Below are positions 8,695-17,240 of a DNA stretch of 53,008 bases, piece by piece. Positions within the stretch are counted from its first letter, which is position 1, and each line of letters begins with the position of its first letter. This DNA comes from Bacteroidales bacterium (GTDB lineage Bacteria > Bacteroidota > Bacteroidia > Bacteroidales > B18-G4), in NCBI GenBank assembly GCA_018401355.1, contig JAGYLD010000009.1, positions 1-53,008 on the forward strand, given 5' to 3'. The notes under the pieces are model-generated. The model saw only the letters and a list, made by a program, of their open reading frames with translations, searched no databases and was not told the origin of the DNA. Made by a program: the position numbers and the translations under genes.

Positions 8695-10239
8695 TTATTT
8701 TGCATAGGCGATAGCCCTTGTTTCCCGAATAACTGTAATTTTTATTTGTCCCGGATAAGTCATTTCATCCTGGATCTTTCTTGAAAGATCATATGAAATC
8801 TGATCAGCTTCGCTATCAGAAACCTTATCGGCACCAACGATAACCCTGAGTTCTCTTCCGGCCTGCACAGCAAAGGTCTTCACCACACCAGGATATGACA
8901 GTGCAAGCTCTTCAAGTTTATTCAATCGCTGAATGTATGCTTCTGCCACTTCCCTTCTTGCTCCGGGTCTTGCCCCGGAAATAGCATCACAAACCTGCAC
9001 GATTGGAGCGATCAGGGATTCCATATCAACCTCATCATGGTGGGCACCAATGGCATTGGTGATCTCAGGTTTCTCCTTGAATTTCTCTGCAAGTTTCATA
9101 CCCACAATTGCATGAGGCGATTCGGGCTCATTCTCAGCTACCTTTCCAATATCATGCAACAAACCTGCCCGCTTGGCCATTTTTACATTAAGCCCCAACT
9201 CGGCAGCCATAGATGCAGAAAGGTTAGCAACCTCAATGGAATGCTGCAGGAGATTTTGTCCATAGGAAGAGCGGTATTTCATCTTACCGATCAATCGAAC
9301 AAGCTCATGATGCATATTGTGAATACCAAGGTCAATGGCAGTTCGTTTTCCTGTTTCAATAATCTCCTGTTCAATTTGCTTCTTGGTCTTTGCCACCACT
9401 TCCTCTATCCTGGCAGGGTGGATCCTTCCATCCGTAACAAGTTTATGGAGTGACAAACGGGCAATCTCCCTTCGAATTGGATCGAAGCCGGATAAGATTA
9501 TAGCTTCAGGTGAATCATCGATAATAATCTCAATACCGGTAAGAGCCTCAAGGGTGCGGATGTTTCTTCCTTCTCTTCCTATAATGCGGCCTTTGATCTC
9601 ATCATTATCAATATGGAACACTGAAACTGTATTCTCTATAGCATATTCTGCGGCAGTCCGCTGAAGCGTTTCAATGACTACCTTTTTGGCCTCCATGCTG
9701 GCCGTCATTTTAGCTTCTTCCGTAATATCCTTGATATAAACCATCGCCTCCGCATTGGCTTCTTCTTTAAGAGATTCCATCAACTGCTCTTTTGCCTCAA
9801 CAGCTGAAAGCCCGGAAATGGCTTCCAATTGCTCCACCTGCTGTTTATGAGCTTTATCAAGATCGCTTTGCTTTTTGCTGACAATCTCTAACTGATTGTT
9901 CAGGTTCTCTTTGATGGTATCAACTTCCCGTTGTTTGCGTTGAAATTCTTCAAGTTTCTGAGAAACTGAAGATTCCTTTTGCTTAAGTCTGTTTTCACTT
10001 TTCTGAAGGGCGCTGTTCCTGCTATTTATATTTTTTTCATGTTCAGCTTTAAGTTGCAGAAACTTTTCTTTGGCTTGCAGTATCTTTTCCTTTTTTAAAA
10101 CTTCTGCTTTCTCCTCCGCCTCTTTCAATATCTTCTCACTTTTCTTTTCTATGGCCTTGCGAAGAATGGTAGAAGCGACGAAAAAGCCTAACAGAAGTGC
10201 GCCAATCCCAACTACTATAGTAATTATCCAATCCAGCAT
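8695..10239 (-). CDS. rny: Ribonuclease Y
   Basis: This 514-residue protein is a membrane-anchored endoribonuclease that starts mRNA decay. The layout is complete. An N-terminal membrane helix at about 4-24 is followed by a long charged coiled coil at about 28-190. A KH RNA-binding domain contains GREGRNIR at 221-228. An HD domain has the catalytic pair in LLHDIGK at 362-363. Length and order match the family. It is downstream of zapA and the 6S RNA candidate on the same strand and ends at a bidirectional terminator. Confidence 0.96.
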   Translation of the reverse strand: MLDWIITIVVGIGALLLGFFVASTILRKAIEKKSEKILKEAEEKAEVLKKEKILQAKEKFLQLKAEHEKNINSRNSALQKSENRLKQKESSVSQKLEEFQRKQREVDTIKENLNNQLEIVSKKQSDLDKAHKQQVEQLEAISGLSAVEAKEQLMESLKEEANAEAMVYIKDITEEAKMTASMEAKKVVIETLQRTAAEYAIENTVSVFHIDNDEIKGRIIGREGRNIRTLEALTGIEIIIDDSPEAIILSGFDPIRREIARLSLHKLVTDGRIHPARIEEVVAKTKKQIEQEIIETGKRTAIDLGIHNMHHELVRLIGKMKYRSSYGQNLLQHSIEVANLSASMAAELGLNVKMAKRAGLLHDIGKVAENEPESPHAIVGMKLAEKFKEKPEITNAIGAHHDEVDMESLIAPIVQVCDAISGARPGARREVAEAYIQRLNKLEELALSYPGVVKTFAVQAGRELRVIVGADKVSDSEADQISYDLSRKIQDEMTYPGQIKITVIRETRAIAYAK

Positions 10240-10293
10240 CTTCTTTAGTTTTTTAGTTCAACAATTTTTCATTGATGATCAGAAGCAACAAGG

Positions 10294-10495
10294 AAAAAAA
10301 AGACCCGCATTAATATCCGGAGCTATATAAAACCCCAATTTGACACGTTTAGAGTAGCCAGAACTATCGGACTTCCACTGTTCACCTGTCGGTGAAATTC
10401 CGGCAAGCCGGAATTGAGGCCTGCCCTAAAGCCCTATGAGCATTCCCTAATTGTTGTAATGTTGAGTTTTTAAACAATGAGACTTAATGCGGGTT
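10294..10495 (-). ncRNA. ssrS: Probable 6S RNA (SsrS-like) with its own terminator
   Basis: This non-coding stretch between zapA and rny folds, on the minus strand, into one long interrupted hairpin. The ends pair perfectly over 11 bases (10303-10313 with 10484-10494), and the 3' arm runs into an eight-base U-tract, so the closing stem also serves as terminator. Further in, AAAACUC pairs with GGGGUUUU, then an open region follows on both sides, then UUAGGG pairs with CUCUAA and GGGCUUU with GAAGUCC. The tip carries two hairpins: 10396-10415 (AATTCCGG stem) and 10381-10396 (TTCACC stem). A roughly 200-base rod with a central bubble is the 6S hallmark; 6S traps the housekeeping RNA polymerase. 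The zapA neighbourhood also matches E. coli ssrS. No sequence model was run. Confidence 0.65.
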
Positions 10496-10527
10496 AAATT
10501 TTTATATCCTTCAAAGAACGATGCCGG

Positions 10528-10815
10528 TTATTCAATGTGATCTGTTAAAACTTTTTCAATATCCTTCAGCCTTTCCCCCCACATCTCATCCATGGCTTCC
10601 ATTTCATCACTGCATTGTAATGATTTTACAGCAAATTGTAGAACAACCATCGATAATAAATCCTGCATATCATTGTAGGCGTAAGAATGTGAATAATCCT
10701 TTATTTTTTCATCAATCAATTTGGCCGCTTTCCTCACCCGTTCTTCTTCTTCAGGTTTAACCTTCAACCTGAACTTACGCTCCGCTATCTTAACCGATAT
10801 TGCAAATGTATTCAT
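10528..10815 (-). CDS. zapA: Cell division protein ZapA
   Basis: This 95-residue protein matches ZapA, which bundles FtsZ filaments at the division ring. The N-terminal strand pattern (ISVKIAERKFRLKV), the EEERVRKAAKLIDEKI helix and the later acidic coiled coil are family features. Length is normal. It follows the coiled-coil gene by 25 bases and precedes the 6S RNA candidate. The two proteins share the promoter at 11161-11191. Confidence 0.85.
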   Translation of the reverse strand: MNTFAISVKIAERKFRLKVKPEEEERVRKAAKLIDEKIKDYSHSYAYNDMQDLLSMVVLQFAVKSLQCSDEMEAMDEMWGERLKDIEKVLTDHIE

Positions 10816-10840
10816 TGGGTTTTTTCAGCAAACCGAGATT

Positions 10841-11128
10841 TTATCTGTTTAATAACCTTATGCATTTGTCAATTTCCCGCAAAATCTCGTCAATTTTTAA
10901 ACGAGCCTCATTCCTTCCCTCGTTGCTTTCTAATGCCTTTACAATTTTTAAAGTATCAATCTTACTTTCTAAATTCTTTATTATGGCTTCCTGTTCAGAA
11001 ACCTGTTTTTCCAGTTGTGTTTTTTCTTGGTTTAAAAGTTCGTATTTAACATTTAAATCCTGAAACCTTCTGATCAATGCACGGACTTTCTCTTCTATGG
11101 AGGAAATCAAGCCATCAGACTGCTTCAT
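10841..11128 (-). CDS. Small coiled-coil protein encoded with zapA
   Basis: This 95-residue protein is almost entirely helical, with heptad-like stretches at about 20-65 (QDLNVKYELLNQEKTQLEKQ). No catalytic motif or membrane segment is visible. Its position directly upstream of zapA in one transcript suggests a role in division, perhaps comparable to ZapB, another short coiled-coil Z-ring factor. That comparison is inference, not homology. I expect it to be conserved next to zapA in related genomes. The start ATG is 27 bases downstream of the predicted transcription start. Confidence 0.7.
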   Translation of the reverse strand: MKQSDGLISSIEEKVRALIRRFQDLNVKYELLNQEKTQLEKQVSEQEAIIKNLESKIDTLKIVKALESNEGRNEARLKIDEILREIDKCIRLLNR

Positions 11129-11160
11129 GATTTCTTAACAAATATTTAATTTAAAGTTTA

Positions 11161-11191
11161 CAAATGTACAAAATTTGAAACGGATTGCAAA
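11161..11191 (-). promoter_or_regulatory. Consensus Bacteroidota promoter for the coiled-coil-zapA transcript
   Basis: On the minus strand the -33 box TTTG (11188-11191) is followed by exactly 19 bases and then TACATTTG (11161-11168). This matches the published Bacteroidota housekeeping form TTTG-N19-TAnnTTTG at every defined position. Transcription should begin near 11155, leaving a leader of roughly 27 bases. Confidence 0.8.
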
Positions 11192-11290
11192 CTAATAAAT
11201 CAGGTTGAAGATGGTTTTAATGAATTATTTTTCATTGATAAAAGGAATTTTTCTTTTCCCGGGGTACTAATTGTTAAAAACCTGATTAAA

Positions 11291-12556
11291 ATGAAAGAAG
11301 AATTCTTATGGTATTTATGGTCCAACAAATTAATAAAACAGCCCATAATAACTGCTGAAGGTGAACCCTTTCTGATCATGGAACCGGGCATTCTGAATAC
11401 AAATGCGGGTCCCGACTTTTTCAATGCCAAAGTAAAAATAGGTTCAACCATCTGGGCAGGAAATGTTGAAGTTCATGTTAAAGCATCTGACTGGAATAAA
11501 CATGGCCATCAATATGACCGGAAATACAATAATATTATTTTACATCTTGTTTATGAAAATGATGTCCACATAGTAAATTCCAAAGGGAAGTCGATTCCAA
11601 CATTAGAATTACGGAATGGTTTTGATGAGAAAATATACTTCAGATACCGTGACTTTAGAGAAAGCCGCTGGTGGATCCCTTGTGCAAATCTAATTGGAAA
11701 GACAGATAAATTTATAGCAAGATCCTGGCTGAAAAAAATTCGTAATGAAATAATCCTGTTCAAGGCTGATGCCATCAGAAAAATTCTGATCATGAACAAT
11801 CACGACTGGAATCAAACACTATACACAGTTCTGGCCACAGGTTTCGGATTCCATGTAAATGCAATTGGTTTTGAAACACTTGCAAAGTCATTACCATATC
11901 AGATCATCCTCGAAAACAAGAATGATCTTATAACCGTTGAAGCATTGCTTTTTGGTCAGGCCGGGCTTCTTCAGGATTTAAAAGGAGACTATCCTGCAAA
12001 ACTCTATTCAAGATATCAGCAAATTAAAAAAAGTCATTTATTAGAACCCATGGATCCAAAGCTTTGGAATTTTTTAAGGCTAAGACCTTCAAATTTCCCA
12101 ACCATAAGGATTGCTCAGTTTGCTTCCATTCTCCACCAATCATCAGATTTATATAAAGAACTAATAAATATTAATGAAAAAAATGAACTCTTCGATTTCT
12201 TTAGCATTCAATGTTCAAATTTTTGGACCAACCACTATACTTTTTATAAGACTTCGAAGCAACAGGTAAAAAAGCTGGGAAAAGAAGCGATAATTTCACT
12301 GGTCATCAATATCATTGTTCCTTTAAAATATTTGCATGGCAGGCTTCACAGCGAAGATGATTTTCTGGAAAAATCTGTTCATATTTTACAACGCCTACCT
12401 TCAGAAAACAACAAAATAGTGAGAAAATTTCATGCATTGGGTCTTCAAATCAACAATGCATCCGACAGCCAGGCTTTGCTTTTTTTAAAGAAACAATATT
12501 GCGACCATAAAAAATGTCTTGAATGCAGGATAGGACAACATCTCATCAATGGTTGA
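11291..12556 (+). CDS. DUF2851 family protein
   Basis: This 421-residue protein matches DUF2851, a family I know mainly from Bacteroidota and whose function is unknown. The N-terminal region has the typical phrases GILNTNAGPDFFNAKV, WAGNVEVHVKASDW and NIILHLVYEND. The C-terminus carries three clustered cysteines (Cys404, Cys409, Cys412), which could bind a metal. I see no signal peptide or membrane helix, so it is probably cytosolic. It is divergent from the zapA transcript and is followed 27 bases later by the potassium channel. Confidence 0.85.
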   Translation: MKEEFLWYLWSNKLIKQPIITAEGEPFLIMEPGILNTNAGPDFFNAKVKIGSTIWAGNVEVHVKASDWNKHGHQYDRKYNNIILHLVYENDVHIVNSKGKSIPTLELRNGFDEKIYFRYRDFRESRWWIPCANLIGKTDKFIARSWLKKIRNEIILFKADAIRKILIMNNHDWNQTLYTVLATGFGFHVNAIGFETLAKSLPYQIILENKNDLITVEALLFGQAGLLQDLKGDYPAKLYSRYQQIKKSHLLEPMDPKLWNFLRLRPSNFPTIRIAQFASILHQSSDLYKELININEKNELFDFFSIQCSNFWTNHYTFYKTSKQQVKKLGKEAIISLVINIIVPLKYLHGRLHSEDDFLEKSVHILQRLPSENNKIVRKFHALGLQINNASDSQALLFLKKQYCDHKKCLECRIGQHLING

Positions 12557-12583
12557 ACCAAAGAATACCGAAAATGATTATTT

Positions 12584-13624
12584 TTGAAATTAAATTCATC
12601 GGTATTGGAAAGCAACAGCGCAAAATATAAGATTAGAGTGGCCATCACGATACTTCTGATCATCATAGTGGCGGGAGTTTCGGGCTACATAATCATTGAA
12701 GGGGATCCTTTCCTGGATGCCCTATATATGACCATTATAACCATCTCAACAGTTGGTTTTGGAGAAATCCACAAGCTTAGCACACCGGGCAAGATATTTA
12801 CTATTTTTCTCATTTTATCAAGCTTTGGTACTTATGCTTACGCTATTTCCATTCTGACATCCTATTTCGTTGAAGGAAAGCTCAGCACAATTTTTTTTAA
12901 CAGGAATAAAAATAAAATAGCAGCAAAAAAAATGCAGGATCACGTAATAATATGCGGTTTTGGCCGGAATGGCCAGATGGCCGCCAGGGAATTACAGGCA
13001 CATTTACAGTCATTTATTATCGTTGAACAAAACAGTGAATTGATCAAAGAAAACCTGGAAAGACCTTTCAGGTTTATTGAAGGGGATGCTACTGCGGATG
13101 AAACGCTTATCAACGCAAATATTAAGGAAGCCATAGCATTGATCACGACCCTCCCAAATGATGCAAACAACCTTTATGTGGTTCTGACTGCAAGGGCTTT
13201 GAATCCCTCACTTAAGATCATCAGCCGCGCCAGCAATGAAAGTTCTGAGAAAAAGCTCCGAATGGCGGGAGTTGATAATGTTGTGCTCCCTGAACGGGTT
13301 GGAGGTTCACATATGGCAACATTGGTAGCAAAGCCCGATATAGTGGAATTCCTTGATAAGCTGTCTTACCAGGGTACATCACCAACAAACCTCGTTGAAA
13401 TCGTCTGTTCTGAAATGCCAGACAAAATCACAAGCAAAACCATTTATGAAATAGGAATCAGAAAAAAATCAGGAGCAAACATCATTGGATATAAAACCGC
13501 CGATGGAGAATTTATCTTAAACCCCTCACCAGATACAAGGGTGATCCAGGGATCAAAGCTTTTTGTCCTTGGAACAGAGGAACAAATTAAAAATATGAGA
13601 GACATCATACACTCCAGCGAATAA
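12584..13624 (+). CDS. Potassium channel with RCK (TrkA-N/TrkA-C) regulatory domain
   Basis: This protein of about 346 residues has two membrane helices around a pore loop, then a cytosolic RCK module. The selectivity filter reads TVGFGE (56-61), a variant of the common TVGYGD. The RCK domain begins with HVIICGFGRNGQMA, a nucleotide-binding Rossmann motif, near 122, and a TrkA-C-like part covers about 265-346. The family conducts potassium under ligand control, comparable to MthK. No ATG is available before the first helix, so the start is TTG, either 12584 or 12602. It converges on a K+/H+ antiporter two bases away, so the pair may balance potassium. Confidence 0.88.
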   Translation: MKLNSSVLESNSAKYKIRVAITILLIIIVAGVSGYIIIEGDPFLDALYMTIITISTVGFGEIHKLSTPGKIFTIFLILSSFGTYAYAISILTSYFVEGKLSTIFFNRNKNKIAAKKMQDHVIICGFGRNGQMAARELQAHLQSFIIVEQNSELIKENLERPFRFIEGDATADETLINANIKEAIALITTLPNDANNLYVVLTARALNPSLKIISRASNESSEKKLRMAGVDNVVLPERVGGSHMATLVAKPDIVEFLDKLSYQGTSPTNLVEIVCSEMPDKITSKTIYEIGIRKKSGANIIGYKTADGEFILNPSPDTRVIQGSKLFVLGTEEQIKNMRDIIHSSE

Positions 13625-13626
13625 AA

Positions 13627-15522
13627 TTAATTACTGAGTTTTTCTTTCGCGTCATCAATGGATGAATCATTTCCAAAAACCGTAATCACATCCCCCAGCC
13701 TGATATAGGAATCTCCATGTGGAATAAATTTATCATTCCCCCGGTTGATAAGCACGAGTGTACAATCATGATGAAATGCAATGTCTTTGACCTGTAAACC
13801 ATTAATTTGCCTGCCAGTTACCTGAATATCCTGGATATAATAATTTTCAAAGGATCCGATCAAGGCATGATAAGTCGATGGCCTGAGAATGAGGCTTTCA
13901 ATGGTGGAAGCCAACACACGGGTAGAATCAATGATCTCCACTTCCAAAGATTCCAGTTTTCTAACCAGTGAGAAACTTCCGGATTTTGAAATGATCTTTT
14001 CATGATGAAGATCCTGTCTCAACAACTTGCAAATTTCAAGATTCAATTCATCAGATCCTGTTTCGACCACAACATAATTGTCAGGTTGAAGACCGACTTC
14101 AGCATAGAGTTCAGCATCCAGACCATCACCCAGAAGAGAAGGAAACCCTTTGGCTTTTAAGTCCTCATACCTTTTCTTATCATGGTCAACGATGATGGCC
14201 CGTTTCCCATGCATGGTCAACCTTCTCATAAGAAGAACACCCGTGCTGCTGCCTCCGATGATAATGGTTTTTTCTCCTGAGGATTTATTAACAGGATTCA
14301 AATTATTATAAAGTACTGGAGAAAGCAAGCAAGTTATCACTGCAAGTAATACAAAACTGGCATTTACTCCGGGAGTGATAACCCCCAACTCAAGGCCAAT
14401 AGCTGAGGCAGCAATAATCAAACTAAGCCTGCTGGCCATCAAAAAACCCCCTGAAATAGCTTTGCGCCATCCAAATAACTTCACCCAAAGAAAGGAGGGG
14501 AAAACCTTTACCAGAAACATCAACAATAACAAACCTCCCAGAAAAGGGATCAGATTGGCATCAAACTCAAGAAGGGATTTCTCATCGAATTCCACACCCA
14601 CCATAATAAAAAACACAGGAATAAAAAATCCAAAACCCATCCCATCAAGCTTGATTATCAGCAAAGAACGATCCTTATGAAGGAACATGGAAAGCAATAG
14701 TCCGCCAAGAAAAGCACCCAGTAAAATGATCTCTTCACCTATAAACTGGGAGGCAACTATAAAAATTAAGATCAGCAGCAGGGTGCCGCGGATGCTGATC
14801 TGAGAAGCCGCATGCGCAAGCTGAAAACTTATTCTCCGGAACAGCATTATATTCAATTTCTTTCCAATGTAATAAGCAAGGTAAAAGATGAAGAAAATTC
14901 CAACTATATACAGTACCTCCGGTTGAAAGCCGTTCCTGATAATAAAAGAACTAAAACTAAATAAAATGATACTCACAATATCAGCTATAGCTGCTGCAAG
15001 TATCATCATCTGGCCATAATTAGTGGAGGTCTCTCCCCTATTCTTCAACACAGGAAAAATAATCCCGACAGATGTTGTAACCATTATAATTGAAAAGTAC
15101 CAGACATTATTAATATCTATCAGTGTAGACAGCACAAGGGTACCCAAAAAGGACAAGAACAGGGTAATAAGAAAATAAGTAATGCCTACCAGGAAAGGAT
15201 TTCTCTGAAATCTTTGCCATGTTAGCCTTCTCCTGGGCAAAGAAAAAATAATCTGGTCAACATCAATTTCCAATCCACTTAAAAACATCAGAAAAATAAA
15301 TCCGGTAAGGGCCAGAAAGTCGAGGATTCTGATGCTTTCATCCGATGCAAATCCAATTATGAAGTGACCAATTAAATACCCTGCAATGATCTCCATAATT
15401 ACGGTTGGCAATTTCTGTAACCGTAGAGCAGTCATCAGCATTGGCACAGCCCATGCAACACCCACAACAATAAGCAGCGGAAAATATTCAAAGTCAAAGG
15501 CTATGTTTAAAATCGTATCCAA
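13627..15522 (-). CDS. CPA2-type monovalent cation:H+ antiporter with TrkA-N and TrkA-C domains
   Basis: This 631-residue protein has an exchanger domain of about 12 membrane helices (1-405), then a TrkA-N Rossmann domain (about 413-525) and a TrkA-C domain (about 545-630). The layout matches KefB/KefC- and GerN-like potassium or sodium efflux antiporters gated by nucleotides. The Rossmann glycine motif is IIGGSSTG, with serines where GxGxxG is usual. The neighbouring convergent K+ channel supports a potassium role, though sodium cannot be excluded. A weak -7 element (TACATTTA on the minus strand) lies at 15550-15557. Confidence 0.87.
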   Translation of the reverse strand: MDTILNIAFDFEYFPLLIVVGVAWAVPMLMTALRLQKLPTVIMEIIAGYLIGHFIIGFASDESIRILDFLALTGFIFLMFLSGLEIDVDQIIFSLPRRRLTWQRFQRNPFLVGITYFLITLFLSFLGTLVLSTLIDINNVWYFSIIMVTTSVGIIFPVLKNRGETSTNYGQMMILAAAIADIVSIILFSFSSFIIRNGFQPEVLYIVGIFFIFYLAYYIGKKLNIMLFRRISFQLAHAASQISIRGTLLLILIFIVASQFIGEEIILLGAFLGGLLLSMFLHKDRSLLIIKLDGMGFGFFIPVFFIMVGVEFDEKSLLEFDANLIPFLGGLLLLMFLVKVFPSFLWVKLFGWRKAISGGFLMASRLSLIIAASAIGLELGVITPGVNASFVLLAVITCLLSPVLYNNLNPVNKSSGEKTIIIGGSSTGVLLMRRLTMHGKRAIIVDHDKKRYEDLKAKGFPSLLGDGLDAELYAEVGLQPDNYVVVETGSDELNLEICKLLRQDLHHEKIISKSGSFSLVRKLESLEVEIIDSTRVLASTIESLILRPSTYHALIGSFENYYIQDIQVTGRQINGLQVKDIAFHHDCTLVLINRGNDKFIPHGDSYIRLGDVITVFGNDSSIDDAKEKLSN

Positions 15523-15585
15523 ATAAAAAAATTAACGTATGAAGTTTTATAAATGTACAAAAAAACATTTTTTTACCGCCAGGGG

Positions 15586-15616
15586 TTTGAAAATGTAATT
15601 TTTTTTCTCAAATTTG
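15586..15616 (+). promoter_or_regulatory. Promoter candidate for the AGCS transporter gene
   Basis: TTTG (15586-15589) is followed by 19 bases and CAAATTTG (15609-15616), one mismatch from TTTG-N19-TAnnTTTG. Transcription would start near 15621-15623, right at the ATG of a 58-codon reading frame, about 180 bases before the transporter start. Confidence 0.5.
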
Positions 15617-15621
15617 CTATC

Positions 15622-15798
15622 ATGAAAAAACCTAACCCATTTCTCATCGTGCTAACCAATCGTTGGAGTAAGTACGGGCAAATTATGAACAAGAGCAATA
15701 TCACGCTAAGCAACACCGATTACGACCTTACCTTTGTTCCTTTCATAGCCAATGGTCCATTACAAAGAAGGAGCAATGACGATCAACAACTAAACTGA
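15622..15798 (+). CDS. Possible small protein or leader peptide upstream of AGCS transporter
   Basis: A 58-codon frame starts at ATG 15622, at or within a base or two of the predicted transcription start, and ends five bases before the transporter ATG. The product is not hydrophobic enough for a membrane helix, has mixed composition, and matches nothing I recognise. It could be a leaderless small protein, a translated leader that couples to the transporter, or chance. The remainder of the 280-base gap between the antiporter and the transporter holds only the promoter candidate. Confidence 0.25.
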   Translation: MKKPNPFLIVLTNRWSKYGQIMNKSNITLSNTDYDLTFVPFIANGPLQRRSNDDQQLN

Positions 15799-15802
15799 CC
15801 AT

Positions 15803-17236
15803 ATGAATCCGGTTCTTGAATTTATTGACAACATAATTCAAAATTACAATGAATATGTTGGCGGCTACGCCGTGTTATTATTTTTATTACCAACCGGATT
15901 ATACTTTATTATTCGGCTTAAGTTTTTAAATGTCACAAGGTTGTGGCATTCCATACAGGTTGTTGCCGGGAAATATGACAAGAAGGGTGACAAAGGAGAT
16001 GTCAACCACTTCAAAGCCCTGACCACTGCCTTGTCAGCCACAGTGGGAACCGGAAACATTGTAGGCGTTGCCCTGGCCATTTACCTTGGAGGCCCGGGTT
16101 CCATTTTCTGGATGTGGGTGACCGGATTTCTTGGTATGATCCTGAAATATGCTGAATGTACTCTGTCTCACAAATACAGAATCTTTAATTCGGATGGTTC
16201 CGTTTCAGGTGGACCAATGTATTATATGGAAAAAGGGCTTAAAGACAAGCTTGGCCGGGGCGCGAAAGTCCTTGCTACGATTTTTGCCATTGCGACAGTT
16301 TTATGCAGTCTGGGTACAGGAAACATGGCTCAATCCAACTCCATGACCAACGTATTGCACAGCAGCTATGAGATCAGCGAGTCATTCATCTTCCTGGGAT
16401 ACACCCTGACTTCCAAGTACATAACGGCATCAATCATTACCGGTTTGGTACTACTTGTAATTGTTGGAGGGATCAAAAGAATCGCGGAAGTAACATCAAA
16501 GCTTGTTCCTTTTATGGCTATCCTGTATTTTATCAGCGCCATTACTGTTCTTATTTTATTACATCAAAATATTCCTGCGGCATTTTCATTGATCTTCCAC
16601 GATGCATTTACAGGTTCGGCAGCTGCGGGGGGCTTCGTTGGAAGCACCATCATCATGACTATGGTCTGGGGCGTTCGTCGTGGTTTATTCTCTAATGAAG
16701 CCGGACAGGGCTCTGCTCCCATCGCTCACGCTGCCGCAAAAACTGAATACCCGGCAAGGGAAGGCCTTGTTGCTTCCCTGGAACCACTTGTTGACACATT
16801 AATCATATGTACCCTGACGGCTTTAGTGATCATTACTACAGGTACATGGCAATCCGGTGCTGAAGAAGTAGCCATGACAGCAGAAGGCATGTCTCGTGGG
16901 CTGGACAGAATACAATTAGGCCATTTCGCAACCCATATCGTGGCCATTGGTCTCCTGTTGTTTGCATTCAGTACAGTCATCAGTTGGTCATATTACGGAA
17001 CGAGGGCAGTGAATTACCTGCTGGGTGAAAAATATATCAAACCCTACCGTTATTTATATGCTTTGTTTGTATTTTTTGGATGTATCTGGAGTGTAGATAT
17101 CGTCTGGCATTTCGTTGATATGGTTATCACTTTTATGACCATTCCCAATTTGATAGCACTTATCCTGTTATCCCCTGTGATCATGCGTGAAACCAAAAAC
17201 TATTTTGACGAAATGAAAAAGTTAAAAAACAAATAA
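15803..17236 (+). CDS. Sodium:alanine/glycine symporter (AGCS family), copy 1
   Basis: This 477-residue inner-membrane protein matches the AGCS family, which imports alanine or glycine with sodium. The signatures GTGNIVGVALAIYLGGPGS near 85-105 and FSNEAGQGSAPIAHAAAK near 295-312 are present, with about 10-11 membrane helices. It is four bases upstream of a second family member and probably cotranscribed with it. The two are clearly related, sharing the core motifs, so this is a tandem duplication or paired acquisition. The exact amino acid is unknown. Confidence 0.92.
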   Translation: MNPVLEFIDNIIQNYNEYVGGYAVLLFLLPTGLYFIIRLKFLNVTRLWHSIQVVAGKYDKKGDKGDVNHFKALTTALSATVGTGNIVGVALAIYLGGPGSIFWMWVTGFLGMILKYAECTLSHKYRIFNSDGSVSGGPMYYMEKGLKDKLGRGAKVLATIFAIATVLCSLGTGNMAQSNSMTNVLHSSYEISESFIFLGYTLTSKYITASIITGLVLLVIVGGIKRIAEVTSKLVPFMAILYFISAITVLILLHQNIPAAFSLIFHDAFTGSAAAGGFVGSTIIMTMVWGVRRGLFSNEAGQGSAPIAHAAAKTEYPAREGLVASLEPLVDTLIICTLTALVIITTGTWQSGAEEVAMTAEGMSRGLDRIQLGHFATHIVAIGLLLFAFSTVISWSYYGTRAVNYLLGEKYIKPYRYLYALFVFFGCIWSVDIVWHFVDMVITFMTIPNLIALILLSPVIMRETKNYFDEMKKLKNK

Positions 17237-17240
17237 GGTT

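Noticed and set aside
9037-9453. 138-codon plus-strand frame opposite rny
   Set aside because: It overlaps the KH/HD coding part of rny and has no recognisable composition or motif.
11198-11287. Nine-base inverted repeat (AATCAGGTT / AACCTGATT) in the leader of the DUF2851 gene
   Set aside because: The arms are 72 bases apart in AT-rich sequence and could occur by chance; no further pairing supports it.
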